From Thermoanaerobacterales bacterium (GTDB taxonomy: Bacteria; Bacillota; Thermosediminibacteria; Thermosediminibacterales; Tepidanaerobacteraceae), in the NCBI GenBank assembly GCA_012840135.1, contig DUMA01000018.1:55150-119149 (forward strand): DNA of 64,000 nt. Direction: 5' to 3'. The position numbers and the translations under genes were made by a program. A model generated the notes under the pieces. That model was not told the DNA's origin and did not search any database. It saw nothing but the letters and a program-made list of their open reading frames with translations. Below, one piece after another: positions 54,101 through 62,100 of the stretch (positions are counted from its first letter, which is position 1; each line of letters opens with the position of its first letter).

Positions 54101-54374
54101 TACCGATGGAGAACATTCCCAAAATCTGCCATCATACATTTATTATGGCGTTAATAATGTGGAATCAGTTATATTATCAAAAGTCGGGGTTCCACGCTTT
54201 GCAATAAATCAGGTTAAAGAAAAATTAAAAAAGCAATACCCAGATACTGAGATTTCTATAAAAAACATAGAAAAAATTAAACACCATATAAAAAATCTTA
54301 TTTATGAAAATAAGGACTTTGAAGGGAAAGATATAAAGCTGATAAAAGAGATTATAGATAGCGGAATATATTGA
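51093..54374 (+). CDS. Ski2-type DEAH helicase of a two-gene defence-like system
   Basis: 1093 residues. Motif I MPTSSGKSLLAEL (about 343-355), Ia VVPTNALINQ, TTPEKLDLLI, motif II LDEAHN (Asp453), motif III altered to LMSPFI, then HHARMSSLVKEEIENLI, TTTLAQGMNFPITTVIF (motif V) and NIAGRAGRAY (motif VI, about 720). This order is Ski2/Hel308-like. The first 340 residues form a long helical N-terminal domain, and the last ~280 are also helical. It starts ATG 51093 inside the nuclease gene (GAGGTG upstream), so the two are coupled. HamB-like is the closest analogy; other two-gene systems are possible. Confidence 0.8.
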   Translation: MVKSYNDIIINLANILDKKSGDVAEVIKLLEKCEVDGLKQLLDETFVPRISSDNYKDISLKLDAISSLIYILHHNPKLNNTTAKIKGEKGKDVLKTLYNVAFELSINKFILKKEMLNIERLFILTLVSFYGLLADKQTISDIFIKKYIDDLIKSVSHEENLIKRLEAFIYIALITLTIKIDSKSALDNLDRVINDVEYMLGLVQQSEIDKESIDMEKAFLIAGLANIIYITKIVKTYLFTGKVESNERANIYSYIDKYCYNANKLLKETKEENIKKTANLLKYTLEQICRNSIWSFADRSPVIKKFFIKSLESEEDFIYTLLPSQRDSILDILTAKRSIVINMPTSSGKSLLAELYILFTMHNYKTEDFEPTVCYVVPTNALINQVNRKLKEDFAGFNFTIETVLPFYDIDEIEANILNLKHIHILITTPEKLDLLIRQEHPALNNLKLIILDEAHNIADKERGSKFELLLALIKQKRRDVNFFLMSPFIKNADKIAEWLGDTQQDSKMISLQWSPTKQYIGCNLLKNNSNKSVVVYYPSPSNNIIKEKVEVLVNPNIKKLKDYLGEESVNKYVKNIALIEKYIKIGSVLILCEGPGTCEKMAKKCYEYLKDTGLLCDNSENEEIKKAIELIRLETTEDNPLVDYITRGITYHHARMSSLVKEEIENLINNGLIKIICATTTLAQGMNFPITTVIFSTVAFRNEHDEESNLLTNAQFWNIAGRAGRAYKDKEGHIITPFINVSQKKTGEIIERYIKGGIEEISSTLADFFDKIGDYVDFNHSLIEKNAAASNFLQYLNHIVNVAYDYNINNIDISTIRSILDTSLFYKEQEYEQGFIEVQDKINRFARRYIEHLQKHDKRSLKTADKFGISDISYRAFKKVLNDFIKDIYSIHGKEKADEFIKVSNIILKSQNYYRLADVIKIISKIPEIKLCMFEHGSLNSENIAKVIIGWVNGKKVSEIAKEIKYDGDFDEILGKCYQYINGRLKSFVPWGISLYQYLTHDTDGEHSQNLPSYIYYGVNNVESVILSKVGVPRFAINQVKEKLKKQYPDTEISIKNIEKIKHHIKNLIYENKDFEGKDIKLIKEIIDSGIY

Positions 54375-54534
54375 TATATACATTGTCAGGGGTGTTAATG
54401 GAATTGCTGACAACCTTTAAATAGAAACAATTGATACATATTAAACTGTTTAAGGGGAATAGGGATTGTTAAAATGCTTATATGAATAATTAGGTGAATT
54501 ACCTTGGAATAATATTAATTTTTCCGCACAGGCT

Positions 54535-54729
54535 TTGATAGCTTTAAAACCAAATCATATTGAAAAGAAATGGCAGGCATTGTTGGCTTCGAATCTAAGG
54601 GGAATTACTGGCTGGGCGCAAATTAATGGCCGGAACGCCATAACATGGGAAGATATCTGCTACCATAGAATCTGGTATGCCGGATCCATATTGCACTGGG
54701 AGTGCATCTTGCGGGGAATGTATCAATAG
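54535..54729 (+). pseudogene. C-terminal fragment of a sugar transferase
   Basis: From about 54570 it encodes NLRGITGWAQINGRNAITWE then WYAGSILHWECIL, matching the end of bacterial sugar-1-phosphate transferases (GITGWAQINGRN). The N-terminal part is missing. Different from the intact copy at 48647, so a second initiating transferase has been lost here. Confidence 0.8.
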
Positions 54730-54879
54730 GAGTATGCTTCTAGGGTTTTGTTGTCGTTTCTGGATGTATTTATTATAATCCTTTCGTTATTTTTTCATTT
54801 ATGTTGAGGTTCGAGTGGAAAATATTTTATAACCGGCGATTTATATCCCCGGAGCATTTACATACTTTTCTGGCTGTTA

Positions 54880-56445
54880 TTGACTGCCCTTGTGGGAGGC
54901 TGCCGTCTTATTTTTCGCACCTACAATACCGTTATTCCTTTGTTGAAAAGGGTGAACGGCACAAAGAACATCTTAGTTATCGGCGCCGGGGAAGCCGGCT
55001 CAATGGTGATAGAGGAGTTCATAAAGCACCCGGAGCTGAAAATGAGGCCTGTGGCCATTATAGACGACAACGTCCGAAAACACGGCATGATGATTCACGG
55101 AGTTAAGGTTGAAGGCGGCAGGAAGGATATACTTAAGGTCGCTTTGAGGAAAAACGTGCATGAAATAGTGATTGCCATGCCGCCCATTGACAGAAAAGAG
55201 ATCAGGGAAATCGTTCAGATATGCAGAAAGACCAGCTGCAGATTGAAAATTCTACCCGGGGTGTACGAGCTTCTGAATGGAAAGGTGAGTATAAAAAGGC
55301 TTCGGGATGTGAATATCGAGGACCTGTTGGGCAGGGAGCCGGTAAAGATTGATTTGGAAGAAATTTCGGGCTACATAAAGGATAAGGTGGTGCTGGTGAC
55401 CGGAGGGGGAGGGTCTATCGGTTCGGAGCTCTGCCGCCAGATTGCCAATTTTAACCCGAGGAAATTGTTGATATTTGATATAAATGAGAATAATGTGTAC
55501 GACCTTGAGCATGATTTAAGGATGTCGTATCCAGGCCTGAAATTTACAGTGCTTATCGGGGATATCAAGGATGTTCCAAGGGTGAATTATGTATTTGAAA
55601 GGTACAGGCCCGATGTAGTCTTCCATGCGGCGGCCCACAAGCATGTGCCGCTTATGGAATTGAACCCTACCGAAGCCATTAAAAACAACGTTTTCGGGAC
55701 GTTGAACGTAGCCGGGGCGGCGGATAAGTACGGAGCGGAAAGGTTCATACTCATTTCCACCGACAAGGCGGTAAATCCAGTCAACATCATGGGAGCTTCC
55801 AAGAGGATAGCCGAGATAATAATCCAGATGATGTCGAAGAAAAGCAGCACCGTCTTTGCTGCGGTGCGGTTCGGCAATGTGCTGGGCAGCAACGGCAGCG
55901 TGGTGCCCCTTTTTAAAAAGCAGATCCAGATGGGCGGCCCTGTGACGGTGACCCATCCGGATGTGACCAGATATTTTATGACTATTCCGGAGGCGGTCCA
56001 GCTGGTCATACAGGCGGGTTCGCTGGCATCGGGCGGAGAAATTTTCGTGCTGGACATGGGCGAGCCTGTGAAGATAGTAGACCTTGCAAGAGAGATGATA
56101 AGGCTTTCCGGCCTGGAGCCCGATGTGGATGTGAAGATACAGTTTACGGGCCTGCGGCCGGGAGAAAAGCTTTTTGAGGAAATTTTGCTGAAGGAAGAAG
56201 GACTTTCGACGACAAAGTACAAAAAGATATATATAGCAAAGCCTGCCATGGAGGATGTATCGGCTTTTCTAAAGGAACTGAATGATTTGAAAGAGATACT
56301 GTTCAGTCCGGACTACGGAAATCTTGAGAAAGTCGTAAAAAGGCTTGTTCCAAATTACCGCAGCGGCAAAAGACAAAGCGATGAGGCAAATGTAAAGGAG
56401 GCTCCAAATAATGAAAATCTCTCTTTCGAGACCGGATATCACTGA
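54880..56445 (+). CDS. CapD-like polysaccharide biosynthesis protein (NDP-sugar 4,6-dehydratase type), truncated membrane domain
   Basis: 521 residues from TTG 54880. A first nucleotide-binding domain (ILVIGAGEAGSMVIEEFI) is followed by the SDR catalytic domain: VLVTGGGGSIGSELCRQI, DIKDVPRVNYVFERYRPDVV, HAAAHKHVPLMELNP, DKAVNPVNIMGASKR and the final LRPGEKLFEEIL. The family usually has four N-terminal membrane helices. Here upstream bases 54745-54880 decode in two frames to pieces such as LDVFIIILSLFFH and MLRFEWK, so the membrane part is deleted and frameshifted and the real start is unclear. The catalytic part looks intact. Confidence 0.75.
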   Translation: MTALVGGCRLIFRTYNTVIPLLKRVNGTKNILVIGAGEAGSMVIEEFIKHPELKMRPVAIIDDNVRKHGMMIHGVKVEGGRKDILKVALRKNVHEIVIAMPPIDRKEIREIVQICRKTSCRLKILPGVYELLNGKVSIKRLRDVNIEDLLGREPVKIDLEEISGYIKDKVVLVTGGGGSIGSELCRQIANFNPRKLLIFDINENNVYDLEHDLRMSYPGLKFTVLIGDIKDVPRVNYVFERYRPDVVFHAAAHKHVPLMELNPTEAIKNNVFGTLNVAGAADKYGAERFILISTDKAVNPVNIMGASKRIAEIIIQMMSKKSSTVFAAVRFGNVLGSNGSVVPLFKKQIQMGGPVTVTHPDVTRYFMTIPEAVQLVIQAGSLASGGEIFVLDMGEPVKIVDLAREMIRLSGLEPDVDVKIQFTGLRPGEKLFEEILLKEEGLSTTKYKKIYIAKPAMEDVSAFLKELNDLKEILFSPDYGNLEKVVKRLVPNYRSGKRQSDEANVKEAPNNENLSFETGYH

Positions 56446-56674
56446 AAAAGAGATAGATACGGTGGCGGCATCGGCTGCCGCCCTTACTTTACTCCCATCC
56501 ACCTGCAGCCCTTTTACAGAGAAATGTTCGGCTGCAAACCCGGCGATTTCCCCGTGACCGAGCGCATCGCCTCCTCCACCATCTCCCTGCCGTTTTACAA
56601 CAACCTCCCCGACGAAGAAATAGACTACGTGGTGGAAAAGGTGAGGGAAGGGATAGAGAAGTTCGGGGGATGAG
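56411..56674 (+). pseudogene. Internally deleted DegT-family aminotransferase
   Basis: ATG 56411 after AAAGGAGG begins ISLSRPDITEKEIDTV, the start of a CapD-linked aminotransferase (PglE/PseC type). Within 20 codons it jumps to the family's C-terminal end: HLQPFYREMFGCKPGDFPVT, SLPFYNNLPDEEIDYVVEKV and stop at 56674. Over 250 residues are gone, so it is dead. Confidence 0.85.
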
Positions 56675-56701
56675 GGAGCGCTGGAATGCCATTGGCCGGG
56701 T

Positions 56702-57166
56702 TTAACCATTAGAAGTTTTAGCTGTCTGTTTTCTAAGATAATGGATTGTCAGGAATATAAACGCTCCGGCTGAGTCAAGAATCACATCCCGTATGGATGC
56801 GCTTCTGCCCGGAACGAAAGCCTGATGCCATTCATCGGAAAAAGCGTAAAGGGTGGTAAAACCCCATGCCAGAAAATATGTATGGCGGCCGGGATGTATT
56901 GCCCGCCAGAAAAGGAGAGCCAGGATACCAAAGACCATAAGATGGGTGTATTTACGCATTATGGTATTAATAATCTCCACGCCGCTGTGAGTCAGATGCG
57001 TGTTTTGTGCAATAATTCTGGCGGTGTTATCTCCAGTGCCAGGGGAGACGCCGTGAAGCAAAAAATTATAAAACACCAGATGATTATCGGAAGCCATTTT
57101 GACCATATTATTTTCAAAATCATTCACCTGTAAATATTTTAACAGGAACTCCGACTTTGTAATCAT
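56702..57166 (-). CDS. VanZ-like family membrane protein
   Basis: 154 residues. THLMVFGILALLFWRA, FLAWGFTTLYAFSDEWHQAF and GRSASIRDVILDSAGAFIFL are the VanZ-family core (conserved YAxSDExHQxFVPGR). The first transmembrane helix usually present at the N-terminus is weak or lost here, so the 5' end may be degenerate. Function of the family outside glycopeptide resistance is unknown. Confidence 0.8.
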   Translation of the reverse strand: MITKSEFLLKYLQVNDFENNMVKMASDNHLVFYNFLLHGVSPGTGDNTARIIAQNTHLTHSGVEIINTIMRKYTHLMVFGILALLFWRAIHPGRHTYFLAWGFTTLYAFSDEWHQAFVPGRSASIRDVILDSAGAFIFLTIHYLRKQTAKTSNG

Positions 57167-57193
57167 AAATCCTTTAAATATTAAAATAAATCA

Positions 57194-57219
57194 GCCGCGC
57201 AAAAAGCGCGGCTTTTTTT
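57194..57219 (+). terminator. Rho-independent terminator, CGCGC-A-GCGCG type (copy 2)
   Basis: Perfect stem GCCGCGC/GCGCGGC with a five-A loop and seven T. There is no plus-strand gene before it, so it is left from an Rpn-type gene now deleted. Confidence 0.8.
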
Positions 57220-57241
57220 AGTCCCTAATTCAAGCATAATA

Positions 57242-57382
57242 TTATTTTAATGACTTTAAGAAATCGCTTAATAATTTAACCTGTTCCGGCTTAAAATCTC
57301 TTAATGTCTCAACTAATTCTTTGAGCTCGGGGCTCATGGAATTGGAGGGGATTTCATCCAGCAATTCGGATACCTTCAGATT
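57242..57382 (-). pseudogene. C-terminal remnant of an Xre regulator
   Basis: Minus-strand codons read VSELLDEIPSNSMSPELKEL and RDFKPEQVKLLSDFLKSLK then stop at 57242-57244. This is a diverged copy of the tail of the intact Xre gene next to it (SPEQLRALNEFLKTLK). The DNA-binding half is missing. Confidence 0.75.
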
Positions 57383-57451
57383 TCGGGTGAGTCATAGCAA
57401 ACAATGCTAAAGATAGATAGTGGGCTGAATAGCCCAGCCCTTAACAGATTG

Positions 57452-57751
57452 TTATTTCAGCGTTTTTAAAAATTCGTTAAGAGCTCTTAACTGCTCAGGT
57501 GAAAGGATTTTAAGATTCTGCAATATTTCGCGGTATTCTGGGGAAAGTTTAAAATCCCCTTCACAGAAAAATTCAGACAACGTCATGCCAAGAGCTTCAC
57601 AGATTTTTTCAAGAGTAGTAAGTGATATGGGTTTGATATTGTTTTCTACGGCACTCAAATGTTCACGGGTTATATTAACTTTTTCTGCAAGTTCTGATGC
57701 GGTTAGACCTTTAGCTTTGCGTAAATGTTTTAATTTTGAACCTATATCCAT
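57452..57751 (-). CDS. Xre-family helix-turn-helix regulator
   Basis: 99 residues. Residues 3-57 are a clear HTH_XRE domain (GLTASELAEKVNITREHLSA, then ALGMTLSEFF). The C-terminal 40 residues (SPEYREILQNLKILSPEQL) form a dimerisation-like tail. It is divergent to the DapA-family gene and may bind the 31-bp dyad between them. RBS GGTGATAG. Confidence 0.88.
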   Translation of the reverse strand: MDIGSKLKHLRKAKGLTASELAEKVNITREHLSAVENNIKPISLTTLEKICEALGMTLSEFFCEGDFKLSPEYREILQNLKILSPEQLRALNEFLKTLK

Positions 57752-58162
57752 TCTATCACCATTGAATTGTAGTATATTAGCTTACTTTTAAATAAAAAAA
57801 TATGGCTGAAAAAATAAGATAAAGTGAGAAATTTAGAGTAAAACTGTAATATTTAACTTTTAATGTAATATATAATATTACATTAAAATTGAGATATGTA
57901 ATAATATAAGTTACAATATATAATGTATTTTGTGTTTATTGTCGTTGTGTGTTAATGATTGTTAAATATATTAAAAAGAGGTGATGGTAAATAGGCTAAA
58001 GTCAAAAATACATTCATCCGGGGTTTAGCCGGAAAGTTCCAAGCTAAAACACCCGGTCCAACAATTCCCAAAACATATCATACTATATTAAGTTCAACAA
58101 ATCAACAGATTCCTTTGGCTAAATCTAAAGGTAAAACTGAACTTATAAGGAGGAGTTTCAGA
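57752..58162. other. A+T-rich intergenic region with dyad and open leader frame
   Basis: Holds a 31-bp dyad (separate entry), a TATAAT at 57919-57924 and a GGCTAAA/TTTAGCC inverted repeat (about 57992-58029). The frame of the DapA-type gene stays open upstream to 57994 with no normal start except TTG 58115; this may be a trace of a deleted gene fused to the leader. Confidence 0.5.
57858..57888. promoter_or_regulatory. Perfect 14-bp inverted repeat, possible operator
   Basis: TTTTAATGTAATAT (57858-57871) is mirrored by ATATTACATTAAAA (57875-57888) around a three-base centre. It lies 107 bases upstream of the Xre start and 275 upstream of the DapA-family gene. Related partial motifs (TGTAATA) flank it. 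A binding site for the Xre protein or another dimer is likely. Confidence 0.6.
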
Positions 58163-59092
58163 ATGAATAAAAAAGTATCCTGGAGAAATATTTTTCCTGC
58201 GATAAGCATTCCCTTGAATGATGATTATTCCATCAATGAAAAAGAGCTGAGGAAATATGTATCCTGGCTTTCGGAGTTTGATGAGATCGATGGCCTGGTT
58301 TGCAACGGCCACACGGGCGAAATCACTTCCTTCAACAGGGAAGAGAGAAAGAGGATAACGGAGATTGTAGCCGAAGAAGTGGGAGATAAAGTTATGGTTA
58401 TTTCCGGCGTTTGCGTTGAAGGGACGCTGGAAGCTATAGAGCATGCCAAAGATGCACAGGAAGCAGGAGCGGACGGCATATTGCTGATGCCTCCGCACAT
58501 ATGGCTGAGATTTGGTATGAATCCGGAAGCACCTGTCCGGTTTTTCGAGAGGGTGGCGGAGGCTATCGATATAGGAATTATAATTCACTTATATCCTTAT
58601 ATGACCAAAGCTTTTTACCCTGTTGAAACCATACTGGAACTTGCCAAGATACCCAATGTTAAAGCGGTAAAAATGGGCACAAGACAAATGGCTCTTTACG
58701 AGAGGGATATAAGAATTTTGCGGAAGAAAGCCCCTGGCCTATCCATCCTAACATGCCATGATGAGTATTTGCTGTCTTCGATGTATGTAGGTGTGGATGG
58801 AGCTTTAGTCGGTTTCGCCGGGTGCATCCCCGAATTAATAACCGAGGCATGGAAAGCGGTTAAGAATAATGATTTCAAGAAGACAAGGGAACTGGAAGAA
58901 AAGATATTTCCGATGGCTGAAGCAATATACGGTATAGGCCAGCCTTCCGGCGAAGCTCATGCTCGTATGAAGGAAGCATTATATCAAAGGGGCATTTTTA
59001 GTTCACCGTTAATGAGGGAACCTGTACTACCGCTGTCTGAAGAAGAGAAAGTTAAGGTGGCTGAAGCTTTAAAGAAGGCAGGATTAAAATAG
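58163..59092 (+). CDS. Dihydrodipicolinate synthase/N-acetylneuraminate lyase family protein
   Basis: 309-residue class I aldolase/lyase barrel. Near the N-terminus is FPAISIPLNDDYSINEKELR. The catalytic Tyr is in IIIHLYPYMT, and the Schiff-base Lys in VKAVKMGTRQ. The usual GTTGE of DapA is here CNGHTGEITS, which argues against true lysine synthesis and for a catabolic family member (for example the hydroxyproline-pathway deaminase type). ATG 58163 follows AAGGAGG. It is transcribed with the TAXI TRAP genes, so its substrate may be imported by them. Confidence 0.85.
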   Translation: MNKKVSWRNIFPAISIPLNDDYSINEKELRKYVSWLSEFDEIDGLVCNGHTGEITSFNREERKRITEIVAEEVGDKVMVISGVCVEGTLEAIEHAKDAQEAGADGILLMPPHIWLRFGMNPEAPVRFFERVAEAIDIGIIIHLYPYMTKAFYPVETILELAKIPNVKAVKMGTRQMALYERDIRILRKKAPGLSILTCHDEYLLSSMYVGVDGALVGFAGCIPELITEAWKAVKNNDFKKTRELEEKIFPMAEAIYGIGQPSGEAHARMKEALYQRGIFSSPLMREPVLPLSEEEKVKVAEALKKAGLK

Positions 59093-59238
59093 AAAATGTC
59101 CTGGCCCAGAAATGATATGGTGGGAATTGCAGGGCCTTCTCTACATAACATCGGGAAGGTCCTGCCATCTTTCCGGGAATTGAAGATCCAGCTCTCGATA
59201 CATTTACAAATATGTTGTTATGGGAGGAAATATATGTA

Positions 59239-60219
59239 ATGAAAAAAATAGCTGCTTTTTTATTGTGCATCTTATTAACTGTTTCACTAATAGCTTTTTC
59301 GGGATGTTCATCAAAAGAGACCAAACCGGATAACAGCAGGCCTGGCTTTTTGACAGTAGGAACGGCCTCATCCGGTGGGGCTTACTATCCCATCGGAATA
59401 TCCATCGCCGATATTATAACAAATGAACTGGGAATTCAGACTACCGCCCAGGTGACAGGTGGAGCTGTGGAAAACAACACTCTCATTCAAAATAAAAAAG
59501 TGGACCTGGCAATAACCCAGAGTTCGATGGCTTATGCGGCCTTTGAGGGAAAAGAACCGTATAGCGAGAAGCATCCGGATGTAAATATATTATTTAACGG
59601 CCTATCAAAAGGAGTCTTTCATGTGGTGGTGATGAAAGATTCCGGTATAAACTCCATGGCGGATCTTAAAGGAAAAAGAGTGGTAATGGGGCCTGCCGGT
59701 GGAGGGGCCATCAATATGGCCAGAGATGTGTGGAGTGTGTATGGTTTTGGGATTGAGGACGTAAATGCCACGTATGTATCTTACTCGGACGGTATTAGCT
59801 CGCTTAAAGACGGTAAAGTTGATGCCGTCGTCATTCAATCGGCGGCACCGGCATCAGCTATTAAGGAATTAGCGGCTACGACCAAAAATTTTAGAATATT
59901 ATCTGTGGAAGAAGAAAAAGTAAAAGAGATACTGGAATTGTATCCATATTATGGAAAAATTACATTGAACAAAGAGATGTACGGCACGGATGAGAATGTG
60001 GAGACTATTTATGTCACTAATATGGTAGTGGTAAATAAAAATATGTCGAAAGACCTGGCATATGACATAACCAAAGTTTTATTTGAAAATATTGATAAGA
60101 TAAAAGAGTCCAATCCTGCTGCAAAAGACCTAAAACTCGAAGAAGCTGCTAATAATCTGCCGATACCGATGCATCCCGGTGCTTTAAAATATTTTACCGA
60201 AAAAGGGGTAGTAAAATAG
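59239..60219 (+). CDS. TAXI-family TRAP transporter solute-binding lipoprotein
   Basis: 326 residues. Lipoprotein signal with lipobox AFSGC, Cys23. The TAXI core reads LTVGTASSGGAYYPIGISIA, TTAQVTGGAVENNTLI, VDLAITQSSMAYAAF and LKGKRVVMGPAGGGA. It captures organic acids or amino acids outside the membrane and passes them to the fused permease. ATG 59239 follows GGGAGGAA. Confidence 0.9.
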   Translation: MKKIAAFLLCILLTVSLIAFSGCSSKETKPDNSRPGFLTVGTASSGGAYYPIGISIADIITNELGIQTTAQVTGGAVENNTLIQNKKVDLAITQSSMAYAAFEGKEPYSEKHPDVNILFNGLSKGVFHVVVMKDSGINSMADLKGKRVVMGPAGGGAINMARDVWSVYGFGIEDVNATYVSYSDGISSLKDGKVDAVVIQSAAPASAIKELAATTKNFRILSVEEEKVKEILELYPYYGKITLNKEMYGTDENVETIYVTNMVVVNKNMSKDLAYDITKVLFENIDKIKESNPAAKDLKLEEAANNLPIPMHPGALKYFTEKGVVK

Positions 60220-62100
60220 ATGAATAAAGCGGATAATTTTTTAAATGCCTTGATAAAAGGAATGTTTATTGTTAACTCTCTGATTTTTATTTACATTTCC
60301 GGTTTCGGATCTTTTTCGGACATTGTTCAGCGGGCGTTGTTGCTTATTTTATTATGTTCGACAATATTCGTGACCCATGGCTTGAAGATTAAAGGTAAAC
60401 AAAGTGCATGGACCCGGATCCTTGACCTTCTGCTTGCAACGGGTATGATAATCTCCGGAGTTTATGTGATGGCGGTCTGGCAGGAAAGGATTTTGAAGTC
60501 GGGTATTTCTCCGGTATCCGATGTGGTAATGGGCACCATGGCGGTTATCCTTATCCTGGAGGCCACAAGAAGGACTACCGGTAAATTTCTGGCGGTTACC
60601 GTATTGCTGTTCATAATTTACGCTTTAGTGGGACCTTATATGCCTGGTTTTCTGGCCCATAGAGGCGAAACATGGGACAGGCTGATAACTTTCCTGTATA
60701 TGACTACCGAAGGCATTTTTGGTGTCCCGCTGGGAATAGCAGCATCATATATTATTATGTTCGTCATCTTTGGAGCGTTTCTTGAGTCTTTTGGAGCAGG
60801 TCAATGGTTTGTCGATACCGCTTATGCCATCACAGGCCGATTCAGGGGTGGACCGGCAAAAACGGCTATTCTATCCAGCGCTCTGATGGGCATGATATCG
60901 GGTTCATCTGCAGCAAATGTGGTTACGACCGGTTCTTTTACCATTCCCCTTATGAAGAAAGTCGGATACAAGCCCCATGTTGCCGGAGCCATTGAAGCTG
61001 TGGCTTCGACGGGAGGAATGTTCACTCCACCTATTATGGGTGCCGGAGCTTTTATCATGGCGGAGTATCTGGGGATGCCCTATCTACAGATTGCGAAAGC
61101 TGCAATACTGTGTGCAGTTTTATACTATTTTTCACTTATGCTGACTGCAGATGCCATTGCGGTGAAAAGCAAACTGATGGGATTGCCGCCGGAAAGTCTT
61201 CCGAATATAAAAAAGGTCATGCATGAAAGAGGATTTTATGCAATTCCAATTTTGCTTCTCATTTTTATGATTATTAAAGGCTGGAGCCCCATGAAAGCCG
61301 CTTTCTGGTGCATTTTAATCATTATTTTGATTGCATTTTTTACGAAGGATAATAAACCATCACTGAAATTAATGTTGAATGCCCTCGAAAACGGCTCGAG
61401 GCAGACTGTTTCCGTAGTGGCCACCTGCTCAGCAGCGGGTGTAATAGTGGGAATTATTTCAATAACCGGCCTTGGAGCGAAACTGTCTTACACCCTCTTG
61501 AGCGTTTCAAATGGCAATGTTTATCTGGCGGCGATTATATCAGCGATAATTACCATCATTTTAGGATGCGGCATGCCTCCCACCGCCGTCTATATAATTC
61601 TTGCAGCGGTCCTTGCACCACCACTCATAAAGATGGGAATCCTGCCTATTGCCGCCCATATGTTCATATTTATTTTTTCCTGTGTCGGGGCGCTTACACC
61701 GCCGGTGGCCATTACTGCATATACGGCTGCCGCCATAGCGGATTCCGATCCCTCGAAGACGGGCTGGACAGCCTTTCGGTTCGGTATAACCGCTTATATA
61801 ATACCGTTTTTATTTTTGTTGTTTCCCTCCCTTTTACTGGTGGGAAACGCATTTGAAATCATTACAACTACTATAAGTTCAATGATTGGAATATGCTGTT
61901 TGACTGCGGCAAACGAGGGTTTCTTTATTTGGAGATGGGGTACTGCGCAGAGAATACTTCTCGGTATAGCGGCTTTACTCCTTTTAAAACCGGGGATATT
62001 GACCGATGCCATAGGATTATTATTGATTTTTGCAGCAATACTATCGAGACATAGACGGACGAAGGAATACGATGTGAAAAAGGAATTAAAAAGCGTTTGA
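60220..62100 (+). CDS. TRAP transporter fused permease (DctQM type)
   Basis: 626-residue membrane protein. N-terminal four helices (small Q subunit part, residues 1-130), then the M domain with FRGGPAKTAILSSALMGMIS, GSSAANVVTTGSFTIPLMKK and STGGMFTPPIMGAGAFIMAE, later GCGMPPTAVYIILAAVLAPP. The fused QM layout is standard for TAXI systems. It starts directly after the lipoprotein stop codon. The 3' end touches an Rpn-like remnant. Confidence 0.9.
   Translation: MNKADNFLNALIKGMFIVNSLIFIYISGFGSFSDIVQRALLLILLCSTIFVTHGLKIKGKQSAWTRILDLLLATGMIISGVYVMAVWQERILKSGISPVSDVVMGTMAVILILEATRRTTGKFLAVTVLLFIIYALVGPYMPGFLAHRGETWDRLITFLYMTTEGIFGVPLGIAASYIIMFVIFGAFLESFGAGQWFVDTAYAITGRFRGGPAKTAILSSALMGMISGSSAANVVTTGSFTIPLMKKVGYKPHVAGAIEAVASTGGMFTPPIMGAGAFIMAEYLGMPYLQIAKAAILCAVLYYFSLMLTADAIAVKSKLMGLPPESLPNIKKVMHERGFYAIPILLLIFMIIKGWSPMKAAFWCILIIILIAFFTKDNKPSLKLMLNALENGSRQTVSVVATCSAAGVIVGIISITGLGAKLSYTLLSVSNGNVYLAAIISAIITIILGCGMPPTAVYIILAAVLAPPLIKMGILPIAAHMFIFIFSCVGALTPPVAITAYTAAAIADSDPSKTGWTAFRFGITAYIIPFLFLLFPSLLLVGNAFEIITTTISSMIGICCLTAANEGFFIWRWGTAQRILLGIAALLLLKPGILTDAIGLLLIFAAILSRHRRTKEYDVKKELKSV

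Noticed and set aside
54801..55106. 101-codon frame over the CapD 5' part
   Set aside because: Beyond the first residues it is an out-of-frame reading of the CapD-like gene; only its start (LRFEWK) is a relic of the membrane domain.
57994..58162. Longer DapA-family protein starting upstream of 58163
   Set aside because: The frame is open, but only TTG 58115 could start it; AAGGAGG before ATG 58163 and the usual family length favour the shorter form.
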